From assembly GCA_944989445.1 (NCBI GenBank), contig CALYLW010000133.1:1819829-1883828 (forward strand): 64,000 nt of DNA. Reading direction: 5' to 3'. The notes under the pieces were generated by a model that saw only the letters and a list, made by a program, of their open reading frames with translations, was not told the DNA's origin and ran no database searches. The translations under genes and the position numbers were made by a program. This stretch comes from Ampullaceana balthica (taxonomy: Eukaryota > Mollusca > Gastropoda > Lymnaeidae). Shown one piece after another: positions 1-10,055 of the stretch. Every line of letters starts with the position of its first letter. The stretch's first letter is position 1.

Positions 1-2297
1 GTTGACGGGATGTTGAGATATACAGACTATAGCATAACGTCGATGGCTCAAGGCGTATGCAGCATGGGGAAAAGGGGGGAGGGGAGCTTCAGATTCAAGG
101 ATGTACCTCGAGTATGTTCAGTTAAAGCGCTTTAATGTCCATTAAAATATTTTCTTATCGGTTTATTTATATTTTTATCTGTAGGAATGTTGATATCGAA
201 TTTGAAATTTATTTATGACTTGTAATGTAAGCGAATAGTTATATTTTAAGACGCGCAACGCCCACATCGATCTGAGATTTACAGCAGAAGCTTAAAACTT
301 CGTTGTCGGCCGTAATGTCATAACATGTTGAGCGATTTAATTGAAGTTAGCGCCCTATTGAATCACGGTACTTAAGTGAAAGACATCAAGAATTATATAT
401 TCATAAACATTGTGATGATTCACATGTGCTTCCGCCCCCTTCCACCCCTCCGCTTCCCACCCCCAACATACCTCCAGTGAGATACGCCGCTGCCACTTTC
501 AGATGTAAAAACACGGACTTGAAACATCCGAATTTGACCCCTGGGCATTCAGTGATGTTTTATGTTTAATATATGTAAGTGGCACTTCGACAAATCTTTA
601 TACCCACCAGCTGATGTACACAGAACCACATTGTTCTGGTACCGTGTACAAGGTGGTGGACATGTGTACGTGTACACACAGGCGAACAAATGGACATTTA
701 CTGCAATAAACATATAACAAAGAGGACAACATTCGCTGAATCGATACTTGTATAGAACAGATATTAGGAAAATGTTCTACATTAGAACAGATCGGATGGT
801 ACTTTTCTAGAACAGAGAGGCAATATTCTGGAACAAGTGAATGATAAACTAAACATAAGTCATGGATAAGTGTATGACGCAATAATCTGTATAGATGAAG
901 CGTATATAACAGATATAGGAGATAAGGAATAAGATAAGACATACATATGGTTTGATACATACACTGTATCGATGCATATTAGCTCTTTTGGTTATACATA
1001 CACATTATCGATGCATATTAGCTCTTTTGTCTATAGATACGATTTTTTAAAAGAGTTAAATAATAGTGCACTAATTGAAATTCCTGAAAATTGCACCAAA
1101 ATATTCTGAAAATGAAGCGCAAGTGTGTTTGGTGCGTAATGTTTTCTGAAGTTACTTGGAAGTAACCGCAATCCGTCTCCATTGTTCGGCATGATATACT
1201 ATGATATTATAACTCTTGCTGCAATTATGGGAATAACAGGAAACAGTTTTACAATCGTAGGCGACAGAAGTTATCTTTGTTTTTCAAACATTTATAACAG
1301 CACAAATCACTGTCTGTTTTACAATGGGTGATTTATTGTCATTAATTGCAATCGCTAAATTTTTGCCATTCATTTATATATAAATTTATTATAAATTAAA
1401 AAATAAATAAATACTTTAAAAAATTAATTTTTAAAAGCCTAAAGAAATTAACGTCACTTTCCAGATACGACGGTTCTCAAAAGCTATACTTTCCTACACC
1501 AGCAACTAAACTTATGTTTTTCTTTCTTCTCCCATCCCTCTACCCCACCCGCTCCACCGTACCAACCTTAGGTCCCCAGGGAGACAAAATGTGGAAGGCT
1601 GGCGAAACTCTATTTCCGGGTAGGAATATGTTCGTTTTTTTTCCTCATCGTCTTAGCTAATTGATCTTCTTAAACGGGGCAGATTCTCATCTCGTCTAAG
1701 TTGTTCCTAGAGAGATGCTTAGATTGACCAATGGGGTTGATGGTGTTGTTCCACCATGATGTGGGGGGAGGGTGCGTCTTCCCAGGTGTTCACCTTAAGA
1801 TGATATATGATAGTTGAAATGAGAGAAGTAGATATTTTGGTGGGATAGGTTTGGAGGGGGGTATCATACTTGCATGGGGTAACAAAGAAATTACTAAAAT
1901 CAATTTAATTAATGAAAATTAACATATGACCATGGCTGGTAATTAACTTTTAATAGCTTTTTTAATGTTAATTGATGTCTTTAAAGAAAAAGTTCTAATA
2001 TGTAATTTAAGAGAGGGGTTTGGGGTTAAAATTGATTATTTTAGAATTAAAAAAAAATTAAAATACTAAATAGTCTATAGATAATATATTATTATTTTTT
2101 AGAAGATTTAAAAATTTTATTTTTCCAAATTCTCTTAAGTTCTTGTATTTAATCTGAATATTATTAATATAATCTATAGTCAGTAATGTACTTATCAATA
2201 AAATCTATAGTCAGTAATGTACTTATATTATCAATAAAATCTATCAGGTTTTTCTCATTCACGTCTAGGTCTGGACTTTCTCCGGGCCCACGCCAGC
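1..2297. other. AT-rich sequence upstream of the dachshund exon
   Basis: No coding region or RNA gene is supported here. A roughly 46-bp unit containing TCGATGCATATTAGCTC occurs twice at about 960-1035. Another unit of about 35 bp, built on AATCTATAGTCAGTAATG, is repeated two and a half times at 2168-2250 directly before the exon. The open frame on the minus strand at 598-960 has no recognisable domain. The segment is either the 5' flank of dachshund or the end of an upstream intron. I cannot place a transcription start. Confidence 0.5.
2262..2268 (+). other. dac: possible splice acceptor before the first dachshund exon
   Basis: A pyrimidine-rich run (TTTTTCTCATTCACGTCTAG) ends in AG at 2267-2268, just 29 bases before the ATG at 2298. 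The frame stays open between the AG and the ATG. The ATG may therefore lie inside an internal exon whose true start is further upstream, or the exon may begin with a 5' UTR. The sequence alone does not decide between them. Confidence 0.35.
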
Positions 2298-2878
2298 ATG
2301 TCGTCACTTCCTCTGACGGCCAACGGCCTGGACCCCAGCTCGGCCCTGGGCCTGTCTCTACCCGGCCGGGACATGACGGGATCTCACCTCTCGCCCTCCA
2401 AGGGGAGCCCCCCGCACAACCGGTCCTCCCCGAGGCCGGGGAGCGCCAGCACCACCCCGACCAACTTGTCGGCGCCCAGCCTCAGTGCGGGGCTCAACGC
2501 CCTGAACCTGATCCAGACCCCAAAGTCAGGACTCAAGCCCTCGACCTACAGCTCGCCGCCTCCACTGGCCTGCAACCCCGAGCACAACGTCTGTAAACTC
2601 ATTGACTACCGTGGGGCGCAGGTCGCGGCTTTCATGGTTGAGAGCCGGGAGCTCATCTGCCTGCCCCAGGCCTTCGAACTGTTCCTCAAGCACCTGGTCG
2701 GGGGATTACACACGGTCTACACGAAGCTGAAGCGGCTCGAGATCACGCCAGTCGTCTGCAACGTGGAGCAGGTTCGAATCCTTCGGGGTCTCGGCGCCAT
2801 CCAGCCAGGTGTGAACAGGTGCAAACTGATCTCCTGCTCTGAGTTCGACACACTTTACGACGACTGCACGAACTCCAA
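2298..2878 (+). CDS. dac: dachshund (DACH family) exon with SKI/DAC domain
   Basis: Dachshund is a nuclear transcriptional co-regulator of the SKI/SNO/DAC family, acting with Eya, Six and SMAD proteins in eye, limb and neural development. Residues 1-97 are Ser/Pro/Gly-rich and look disordered. Residues 98-191 are the DACHbox-N domain. The runs CLPQAFELFLKHLVGG and VRILRGLGAIQPGVNRCKL are almost identical to vertebrate DACH1/2, so assignment is firm. The ATG at 2298 is the first in this frame after a possible acceptor, and an earlier start is not excluded. The coding stretch is clearly richer in G and C than its flanks. The in-frame TAA at 2880 is not a real stop: the sequence reads CTCCAA then GTAAGTG, a canonical donor, so the exon ends at 2878 after two bases of an Asn codon. 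The DACHbox-C coiled coil must lie in exons beyond the window. Confidence 0.93.
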
Positions 2879-3354
2879 GTAAGTGAACAACACATTTTAT
2901 ATAGTAACCAAGACATTAGATATAGCATCCAAAACAATTTATATAGTGACCAAAGATTTTATATATAAATAACTTTTTTTAACGGCTGTGAGTTAACGAG
3001 TTAAGGAAATGTCCGACTGCCAGAAATGAAGACAAGAGCGAGTCTCTACTGTAGAGATATTATAGACTAGCATCCGGTCCTTCATCCATATTACTAGAGG
3101 CAGATCTCAGTGTGGTTGGGTTACGCTGATTTGGTCACAGGGCAAATGTCTTTGCCAAAGTTGTCATCAGGGTCATGCTGCCCGTGATTGGAACAACTGC
3201 CACTCTGGATTTGTTTTACCTGCATTGGGGGTGGGGGTGGATTAGGGGGTATTTACTTGATATTAGTAATTATAATAACAGACTGTCACTATATAATGCC
3301 AACGTTTTGTTAGTGAGTTGGTTGATTATCAAATATTGAAATAAACAGTGCTTT

Positions 3355-3700
3355 GATCCAACAAGTAGAGAAATATACCCTTTCTTGTTTCAACAAAAGA
3401 GAGAAATATACCCTTTCTTGTTTCAACAAAAGAGAGAAATATACCCTTTCTTGTTTCAACAAAAGAGAGAAATATACCCTTTCTTGTTTCAACAAAAGAG
3501 AGAAATATACCCTTTCTTTTATCAACAAAAGACAGAAATATACCCTTTCTTGTATCAACAAAAGACAGAAATATACCCTTTCTTGTATCAACAAGGAGAC
3601 AGAAATATATCCATTCTTGTTTCAACAAAAGAGAGAAATATACCCTTTCTTGTTTCAACAAAGACAGAAATATACCCTTTCTTGTTTCAACAAGGAGACA
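3355..3700. repeat. 33-bp tandem array, about 10 copies
   Basis: The unit contains GAAATATACCCTTTCTTG and CAACAAAAGA. Later units carry substitutions (GACAG for GAGAG, TATC for TTTC) and the last ones vary slightly in length. Because 33 is a multiple of 3, several frames stay open on both strands. The resulting peptides with 11-residue repeats are not evidence of a gene. Confidence 0.95.
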
Positions 3701-4491
3701 CTGTCCAAACATTCGTGTCTGTGTTCTTGTATTGCAAATGATCATTTTGATAAATTGACCACGGCACCCCCCTCCCCACACACACACTTTTCTGTCCCCA
3801 TCCTTTAATCTGGTCAGATGAGACCAATTTTTCCCCCTGGACGAAACCAATAATCTTATTGAAAAAAGATAGGATTTTAAGTATCACTTGTCTACGGCGG
3901 CCAGTGGCCTGGGTACAGCACGTGATGTCCGAAACAAAGCCGAGGTCCAGGTTTGATCTCGCCCAGCCATGTAGGTCAAAGCCATCAAATTGCCATAAAT
4001 TTCCTAGTGGTCCACCTATCGCACGCTATCCCTGGCCGCCACAACATCCCCCCCCTCAACCCCCTTTTCGCCGTCGGACTTTGGTCACTTCACAGCACGA
4101 TTCGAATGAGTCCGTCCATCAATAAAATCGCGTGATAACCCTGTAGCCAATGTCTTTGTCTGGCAGACGACTGAACAAGGCCGAACGTCTTAAAACTACA
4201 AAATATATTATATTAACCCCATACACACCAACTCATATCTTACAAATTTTAAGACAAAAACTAAAATAACGACCTCATTATTTTAGAATTATGTTGCTTT
4301 TTTAAAACATGGATTTGGTAAAACTTGCAATAAACAACTTTCAAGTTTCAAATGTGAAATAAAAAAACTTGCAAATGCACATTAAACAACTTTCTAATGA
4401 AATTTCTCCATGCAGTCAAGCTAAATTATTAGTGGACCGAAATGAAAGAGGATAGGATTGTATATATCCCAAATTCTTAGGCAAAGGCTTT

Positions 4492-4969
4492 TTAGTTGTT
4501 GGTTGTTTGTTTAGTTGTTGGTTGTTTGTTTAGTTGTTGGTTGTTTGTTTAGTTGTTGGTTGTTTGTTTAGTTGTTGGTTGTTTGTTTAGTTGTTGGTTG
4601 TTTGTTTAGTTGTTGGTTGTTTGTTTAGTTGTTGGTTGTTTGTTTAGTTGTTGGTTGTTTGTTTAGTTGTTGGTTGTTTGTTTAGTTGTTGGTTGTTTGT
4701 TTAGTTGTTGGTTGTTTGTTTAGTTGTTGGTTGTTTGTTTAGTTGTTGGTTGTTTGTTTAGTTGTTGGTTGTTTGTTTAGTTGTTGGTTGTTTGTTTAGT
4801 TGTTGGTTGTTTGTTTAGTTGTTGGTTGTTTGTTTAGTTGTTGGGTGTTTGTTTAGTTGTTGGTTGTTTGTTTAGTTGTTGGTTGTTTGTTTAGTTGTTG
4901 GTTGTTTGTTTAGTTGTTGGTTGTTTGTTTAGTTGTTGGTTGTTTGTTTAGTTGTTGGTTGTTTGTTTA
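4492..4969. repeat. 19-bp tandem array, about 25 copies
   Basis: The unit TTAGTTGTTGGTTGTTTGT repeats almost without change. One unit has GGG in place of GGT near 4844. The high uniformity points to recent expansion. Confidence 0.97.
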
Positions 4970-4975
4970 GATGTT

Positions 4976-5540
4976 AATCTATAGACGTCATAGAAAAGAA
5001 TGTGGAAACTTTTGACCAAGATAAAATACCAATAAAGGTTTAAAATAACGTACGCATCATTTCAATGGTCAAACTCTATATAAAGTTACAGCGTATGTTA
5101 ACATGGACAACACGCGGTCCACGTCTGGGTTTCAAATTTGTTCCTATGCCTATATATTATATACCACTTCCATGTATTGATGGCACTCGACCAATGTCTT
5201 TATAATATTTCTGACTCCTTTTATCCGTGTTGACATTTCGGTGAAGAGTTTACTTTTTAAATATACACATATGTCACGTGGTATTTTGGACAACACTAAT
5301 TGTCATCCTGTTGTGTACAAAATACATGCGTCAATGTACAAAATAGTTTGACTCTTAATTTCAGCCTCTAATGACGGGAAAAAACGATTGGATGCAAGGA
5401 TCCATTTTGTTGTTAATTTATTCGTCCAAAATGTGTAAGGTTGTAAAATATCTAGGTCACGATTTGAGACGAATTTCTGGACCGAAAACTGCAATTTTAA
5501 AACTTACTGAAGTTTTACGTTGGATTTTAAGAGCAAGGTT
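4976..5540. other. intron sequence without recognisable features
   Basis: Mixed AT-rich sequence. A minus-strand open frame at 5303-5494 has no family resemblance I can name and overlaps sequence that leads into a decayed transposase scrap on the + strand. Confidence 0.4.
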
Positions 5541-5577
5541 TTAGACTTCAATTATTTCAAACACAAAAGTTGCCGTA

Positions 5578-5677
5578 CTACTCCCTCTTTCAAACACTGG
5601 TAATTGTGAACGAGAGTTTTCTACTTTCATTTCAAATAAACAGCGAGAATATTTTCCAAAGAAATTTATTTCATGAA
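5578..5677 (+). pseudogene. hAT-type transposase C-terminal relic
   Basis: One + strand frame reads LPLSNTGNCEREFSTF followed by ISNKQREYFPKK and a stop. The pattern SN-x3-CER-x-FS is typical of the C-terminal dimerisation region of hAT transposases. The stretch is short, with stops just upstream, so it is at best a dead fragment. No termini were found. Confidence 0.35.
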
Positions 5678-6207
5678 AAGAGAAAAAAATGAATTGTGTA
5701 TTGTATATTCCTCTTTCTGGTATATGGATGCCTCGATGTGAAACCGCTGCTAAATTTTATTTTATTTTACTATTTTTTGTGTTTGTCTGATGGCTGACGA
5801 AGACGTTTTGCTCACACGTTCTTTGTTATATGGCGTGCTGTCAGTCCTATAGAGTAAGTTACCGCCTCGCGAACGCTATGTCGTAGCGAACACTATTTCA
5901 TAAAGCGTTCTCTGTATTTTTATTTTCCGTCTAACACGAAAACGAACACCCGTAAGTTGAAAGTAGTTCTGTTTTCAACATAATTTTATCGTTTCGTTTG
6001 CCGGGACGCTCTCTTTTGTGAGTAAATGTGTGTCAACATTTTGATCCTTGCGCCATGCATGCTGTCAGCGTCCCTAGGAAGAACGGAGTTGATTTCCGGG
6101 TTAAGACTACTTTTCCTGTTCGCTTTGGAAAACACACGTGTTTGATATTGCATCATCACTTACAAATAGGCCAGTAACCACGCTATTATACTTTACAATG
6201 CTATTTA

Positions 6208-6452
6208 ATAGCAATGTTCGTTTCAAACGGGTGTTCGCGACGAAGTAAGTTTAAAGTTAGATTTTACTTCGTACCGAACACTTTTATTCTGCAGAAAAAT
6301 TTAGTTAAATAAAGATCTAGCTCTTGATCTCTAGTGTTATTTGAATATAGTAGTGTTCGTTTTGAGGGCATGTTCACCTTGAAGTATATTTGTTTTATTG
6401 TAGGATATTACTTCGTTGCGAACACTTTTTCATGTAGGAAAATTAAGCTAAA
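6208..6452. repeat. diverged direct duplication inside the transposon
   Basis: Two blocks, about 6208-6307 and 6346-6452, share the order TGTTCGTTT, TTACTTCGT, CGAACACTTTT, then AAAATT-rich sequence ending in TTA(A)GCTAAA or similar. Each also contains inverted ACTTCGT/ACGAAGT motifs. Such subterminal repeats are often transposase-binding sites, which here is inference. Confidence 0.45.
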
Positions 6453-7576
6453 CCACCTGCACAGCATAAATGACAACCAATTTTATTGAGTGCCAACGAT
6501 AACCAAGCAATCCTCGCGGCACCACACATAGAATCCGACACAGTAGCAACCACTGAAACACAGCCAATCGAATCTTACACATACATGCACTCATTGAGAC
6601 ACAACCGATTGCGAATGAAACACAAGTAGTCATAGAGACCCAGCCCATTATACAGGAAAACAGCCCATTTGAGAATGAAAATAAGTCTATCATTTACAAA
6701 TCTTCCCAACCAGAATGATTACCTGCATCATCACCACCAAAGTCCAATTTGTCTGCTGCACAACTTAAAGCACTCCATGACTATTCAAACTTTTTATATG
6801 ATGAAATGGGTCGCAACCAATTTAATAAAAAAAAATTGTCAACTGACAATGACAAGTTCTACTGCATGAGACAACCTTAGCAAAGAGGAAGAAGAGAACA
6901 AGTTTCAAGCCTTAGCTGTGGGGCTAATAGAAAAGTGCAGTCTAGAAGAACCCAAAAACTACACAGTCAAAGCTAACTTGACAGTATATGACATTTTAAA
7001 GCTGCCTGCTTTTGTTAGAAGGAATAAAAACAAGACGTTAACAGCAAATGCTCCAACCATGCCAAACTATGTCAGTGAAGAAGAGTTTAGAGAAGCATTA
7101 AAAAAAGAAAACAACAGACAAAGAAGAAATAGAAAAAAATAAACTGAAAAGAAAGATCGAGAGGGAAGAAAGCAAAAAGAGAAAGGATGCAAAAAAAAGA
7201 GGCTACAAAAAGTAAAAGAGAGCAAGAAAGGGAAGAAAAAAGACGCAAGAGAGAAGAAGAGCAGATTTAAAAAATGAAAATAGTGGAGTCCAAGAAAGTA
7301 AAGTAGTATCCAGTAATAGATCTATCTGATAGCAGCAGTGAGGACTCACAGTTGATTCAAACAATGAAGCTTGACATGGCTGCAGATGACGATACTTTAG
7401 ATATAGAAGAGGATCTCTTGTTGGCAGGAATTTGTCAAGGGTGCAAAAAAGGGGGAGGGGCAGAGGTTTGGGGCCAATGTGATGTGTTTTTTGGCTGGTG
7501 GCATGCACAGTGCACGCAAAATTGTGCATCTTTGAAACAAGGCACTTTTGTGTGCACTGTTTGCTGCCCTGACTAG
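6440..7576 (+). pseudogene. broken CENP-B/pogo-type transposase C-terminus with PHD-like finger
   Basis: This is a series of + strand fragments interrupted by stops and frameshifts. The 5' part has repeated ETQPI-like acidic sequence. Positions 6918-7142 encode a segment with VYDILKLPAFVRRNKNK. Positions 7143-7290 encode a Lys/Arg/Glu-rich stretch that looks like a coiled coil. Positions 7313-7576 encode VIDLSDSSSEDS, acidic sequence and then a cysteine-rich finger. The finger pattern is C-x2-C, W-x-QC, W-x-H-x2-C and F-x-C-x2-C, ending just before TAG at 7574. Many invertebrate transposon proteins of the CENP-B/DDE-1 type end with such a finger. The helix-turn-helix and DDE domains are missing. 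At least two frame changes make it non-functional. Confidence 0.6.
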
Positions 7577-8026
7577 ACTATAGATTATAGATCTACCTAT
7601 AAGCCTATAGTATTATTTGGTATATATATATATCTAAGTTATTCGGGCTCTAATTTCTTTAATAAACGTTAATCACATTATTATTGACATCTCCAGTGTT
7701 ATTTGTTGACTCCATTAACTAAAAATTGATTCTTTGGTGATTTTGGTTATGTGTCTGCTTTGAGGTAAAAGTGTCTGCTTTGAAGTAAATTGAGAAAAAA
7801 AGTGTTCGGCAGGCGGTAGCTAACTGGGTCAGCTAAAATTGTACTTTACACTCTAACCCCGCGTAGTAATACAATAATGCTGTCTCATTATAGTAGCCTT
7901 GTTGTCATACTACTTGTAGGTACTTTCGTTTTTACCTTGTGTCGAACGGTTTAGTAGCTAGGGCATGAAAGCCAAAAATGGTGCTATTTTTAGCGTATGG
8001 CGTTCGCGAGGTGGTAAATTACTCTA

Positions 8027-8820
8027 CATGCATGTAACCTTTTTATGTAACATTTGTTTATTGTGACGGTTTGTTTTGTAGCGCTAATATGTAAAAACGA
8101 ACAACAGTAAGCAGAGGTGTTGCATTCATGAGTGCCCTATGATGTGTGATGTTTCTAGATGTGCCGTGAGTGAAATCACGCCTGCGTTATAAGACTGCTT
8201 TAAAATATATGCTTATTTAACGAGAGCCCGGTGTAAACTATATGGTCCACCTACTACTGACCGCCCGTCGTTGCCGATATCAACAGATCGTCGTGGAGAC
8301 CCAATCGTTGTATAGAATGTTTCGTGTATACAATAATAATTCTTCGTTCTCCGCATACAATGTTACGGTATCGTTATCGGTTATTTAATATTCTTGACGT
8401 TTTAAAAGAAATGATCACGTTTTTTTTTAAAACTCAGTTTGTGCTAGTTACCCCTAAAATAAGTGATGATTTATTATTTTCTTTACATTTATGATGTCCC
8501 CCCACGAAAAAAACCTCTTTTTATAGATTTTATTTCTTTTGGGCATAGGAAATATGTCATGGAGATTGTTATTGAATGAGGTCATATTAGGTAACAATTG
8601 TTTGAACGTCCTATATTGACATAACAGATCTGAGAGATCTTCAACAATGCAACTATTCTAAACAATTTATCAGAATAGAAGAAGTAGAGGAAATTGAATG
8701 AGAATTTATGTGCATAATCTGGTCCACATGTGACCCACGCTTTAGTGGGATCATCATGTAAAGCTGGATAAGAAATAAAATATTTGCTTGCATGGAATGG
8801 TACAACTAAAAACCTTGTTA
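8027..8820. other. intron sequence without recognisable features
   Basis: AT-rich, no repeat longer than a few bases and no domain in any open frame. Minus-strand frames that run into the array at 8824 owe their length to the repeat. Confidence 0.4.
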
Positions 8821-8823
8821 AGC

Positions 8824-9320
8824 AGCAAATCAAACATTTGAATGTAAAATAAACAAATTGAACATAAAATAAGCATATTGAAAATAAAATAAACAAATCG
8901 AACATAAACTAAACAAATCGAACATAAACTAAACAAATCGAACATAAACTAAACAAATCGAACATAAACTAAACAAATCGAACATAAACTAAACAAATCA
9001 AACATAAACTAAACAAATCGAACGTAAACTAAACAAATCGAACATAAACTAAACAAATCGAACATAAACTAAACAAATCAAACATAAACTAAACAAATCG
9101 AACATAAACTAAACAAATCAAACATAAACTAAACAAATCGAACATTTACTAAACAAATCAAACATAAACTAAACAAATCGAACATAAACTAAACCAATCG
9201 AACATAAACTAAACAAATCGAACATAAACTAAACAAATCGAACATAAACTAAACAAATCGAACATAAACTAAACAAATCGAACATAAACTAAACAAATCG
9301 AACATAAACTAAACAAATTA
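8824..9320. repeat. 20-bp tandem array, about 25 copies
   Basis: The unit AACATAAACTAAACAAATCG repeats with scattered single changes (ATCA for ATCG, ATTTACT for ATAAACT). The first few units at 8824-8900 are more diverged than the core, a decayed left edge. Confidence 0.96.
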
Positions 9321-10055
9321 TCATCAAGAAAACCAAAAACATTCTCATTTAAACATTTATAACTTCGACCACAAATTTTTGTTTTCGTGAGATTTTTTTT
9401 AAAAAAATTTTTTTAGTCCATTAACTGACGGAGTCAGAAGATTTCTTTCGCCTTCAATTTTTTATCTCCTTTTTTTTTAAACAGTTCATGATACCCCTTC
9501 CCTTGCATCGCACACACACACACACACACACCACACACACACATTCCCGTCAGTGTGAAAAGATGTCCACTCGTTCCGTGAGTAAATTGGGATTAAACCA
9601 TGAAAAAATCCTCGCCACGGCCTCAACTATAGTTCCCACGAGAGTTCATCTTTTCTTTATGAAGCTTGCGAGTTTAAGTTTTTTTTAATTATTTTTTTAT
9701 TTTTATTTTTGGTAAACGTTTCATTACTTTTAAGTAAATAAAAGAAAGAAGTAAATGAGCCATTCAGCATATATGTTGTTTTGTTGTTTTTTTTCAAATG
9801 TTAATTGAACAAATAACTGATGTAATTTGAACAATTTGAGTTAAATCAACGTGTCGACGTTAATTAAAAAAGCAAAGAAACAAACAAACAAACATATTTG
9901 GAAAAAAAAGCTGATTCCGGAAGAATTATGAAATATTTTTTGAAAAGCTGTGTTTAACTATATGTTTAACCATGTTTAACTTTGATTGACTTTGTTTAAA
10001 TATATCAATATTTTCGTTGCCTTGTGCGAGAGTTTGTGCATTAGTCGGTCGAGGT
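9321..10055. other. AT-rich intron spacer with a CA microsatellite
   Basis: An interrupted (CA)n run lies at 9511-9543. The remainder is A/T-rich with poly-T runs and no recognisable coding sequence. Confidence 0.5.

Larger units (their letters stand above)
5850..8026. mobile_element. Tc1/mariner-superfamily (pogo-like) DNA transposon, degenerate
   Basis: The element spans 5852-8024. The left end GAGTAAGTTACCGCCTCGCG matches the reverse complement of the right end (7997-8024) at 25 of 28 positions. TA dinucleotides at 5850-5851 and 8025-8026 flank it directly, the target duplication expected of Tc1/mariner-type elements. Inside lie a diverged subterminal duplication (6208-6452) and the remains of a transposase C-terminus (about 6440-7576). 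No DDE catalytic core is visible in the 2.17 kb, so the copy looks non-autonomous. Assignment to the pogo/CENP-B branch rests on the C-terminal domain layout and on TA duplication, not on a catalytic domain. Confidence 0.75.

Noticed and set aside
2186..2596. 136-codon frame overlapping the dachshund exon
   Set aside because: It is a shifted frame of the same exon. The frame starting at 2298 encodes the DAC domain.
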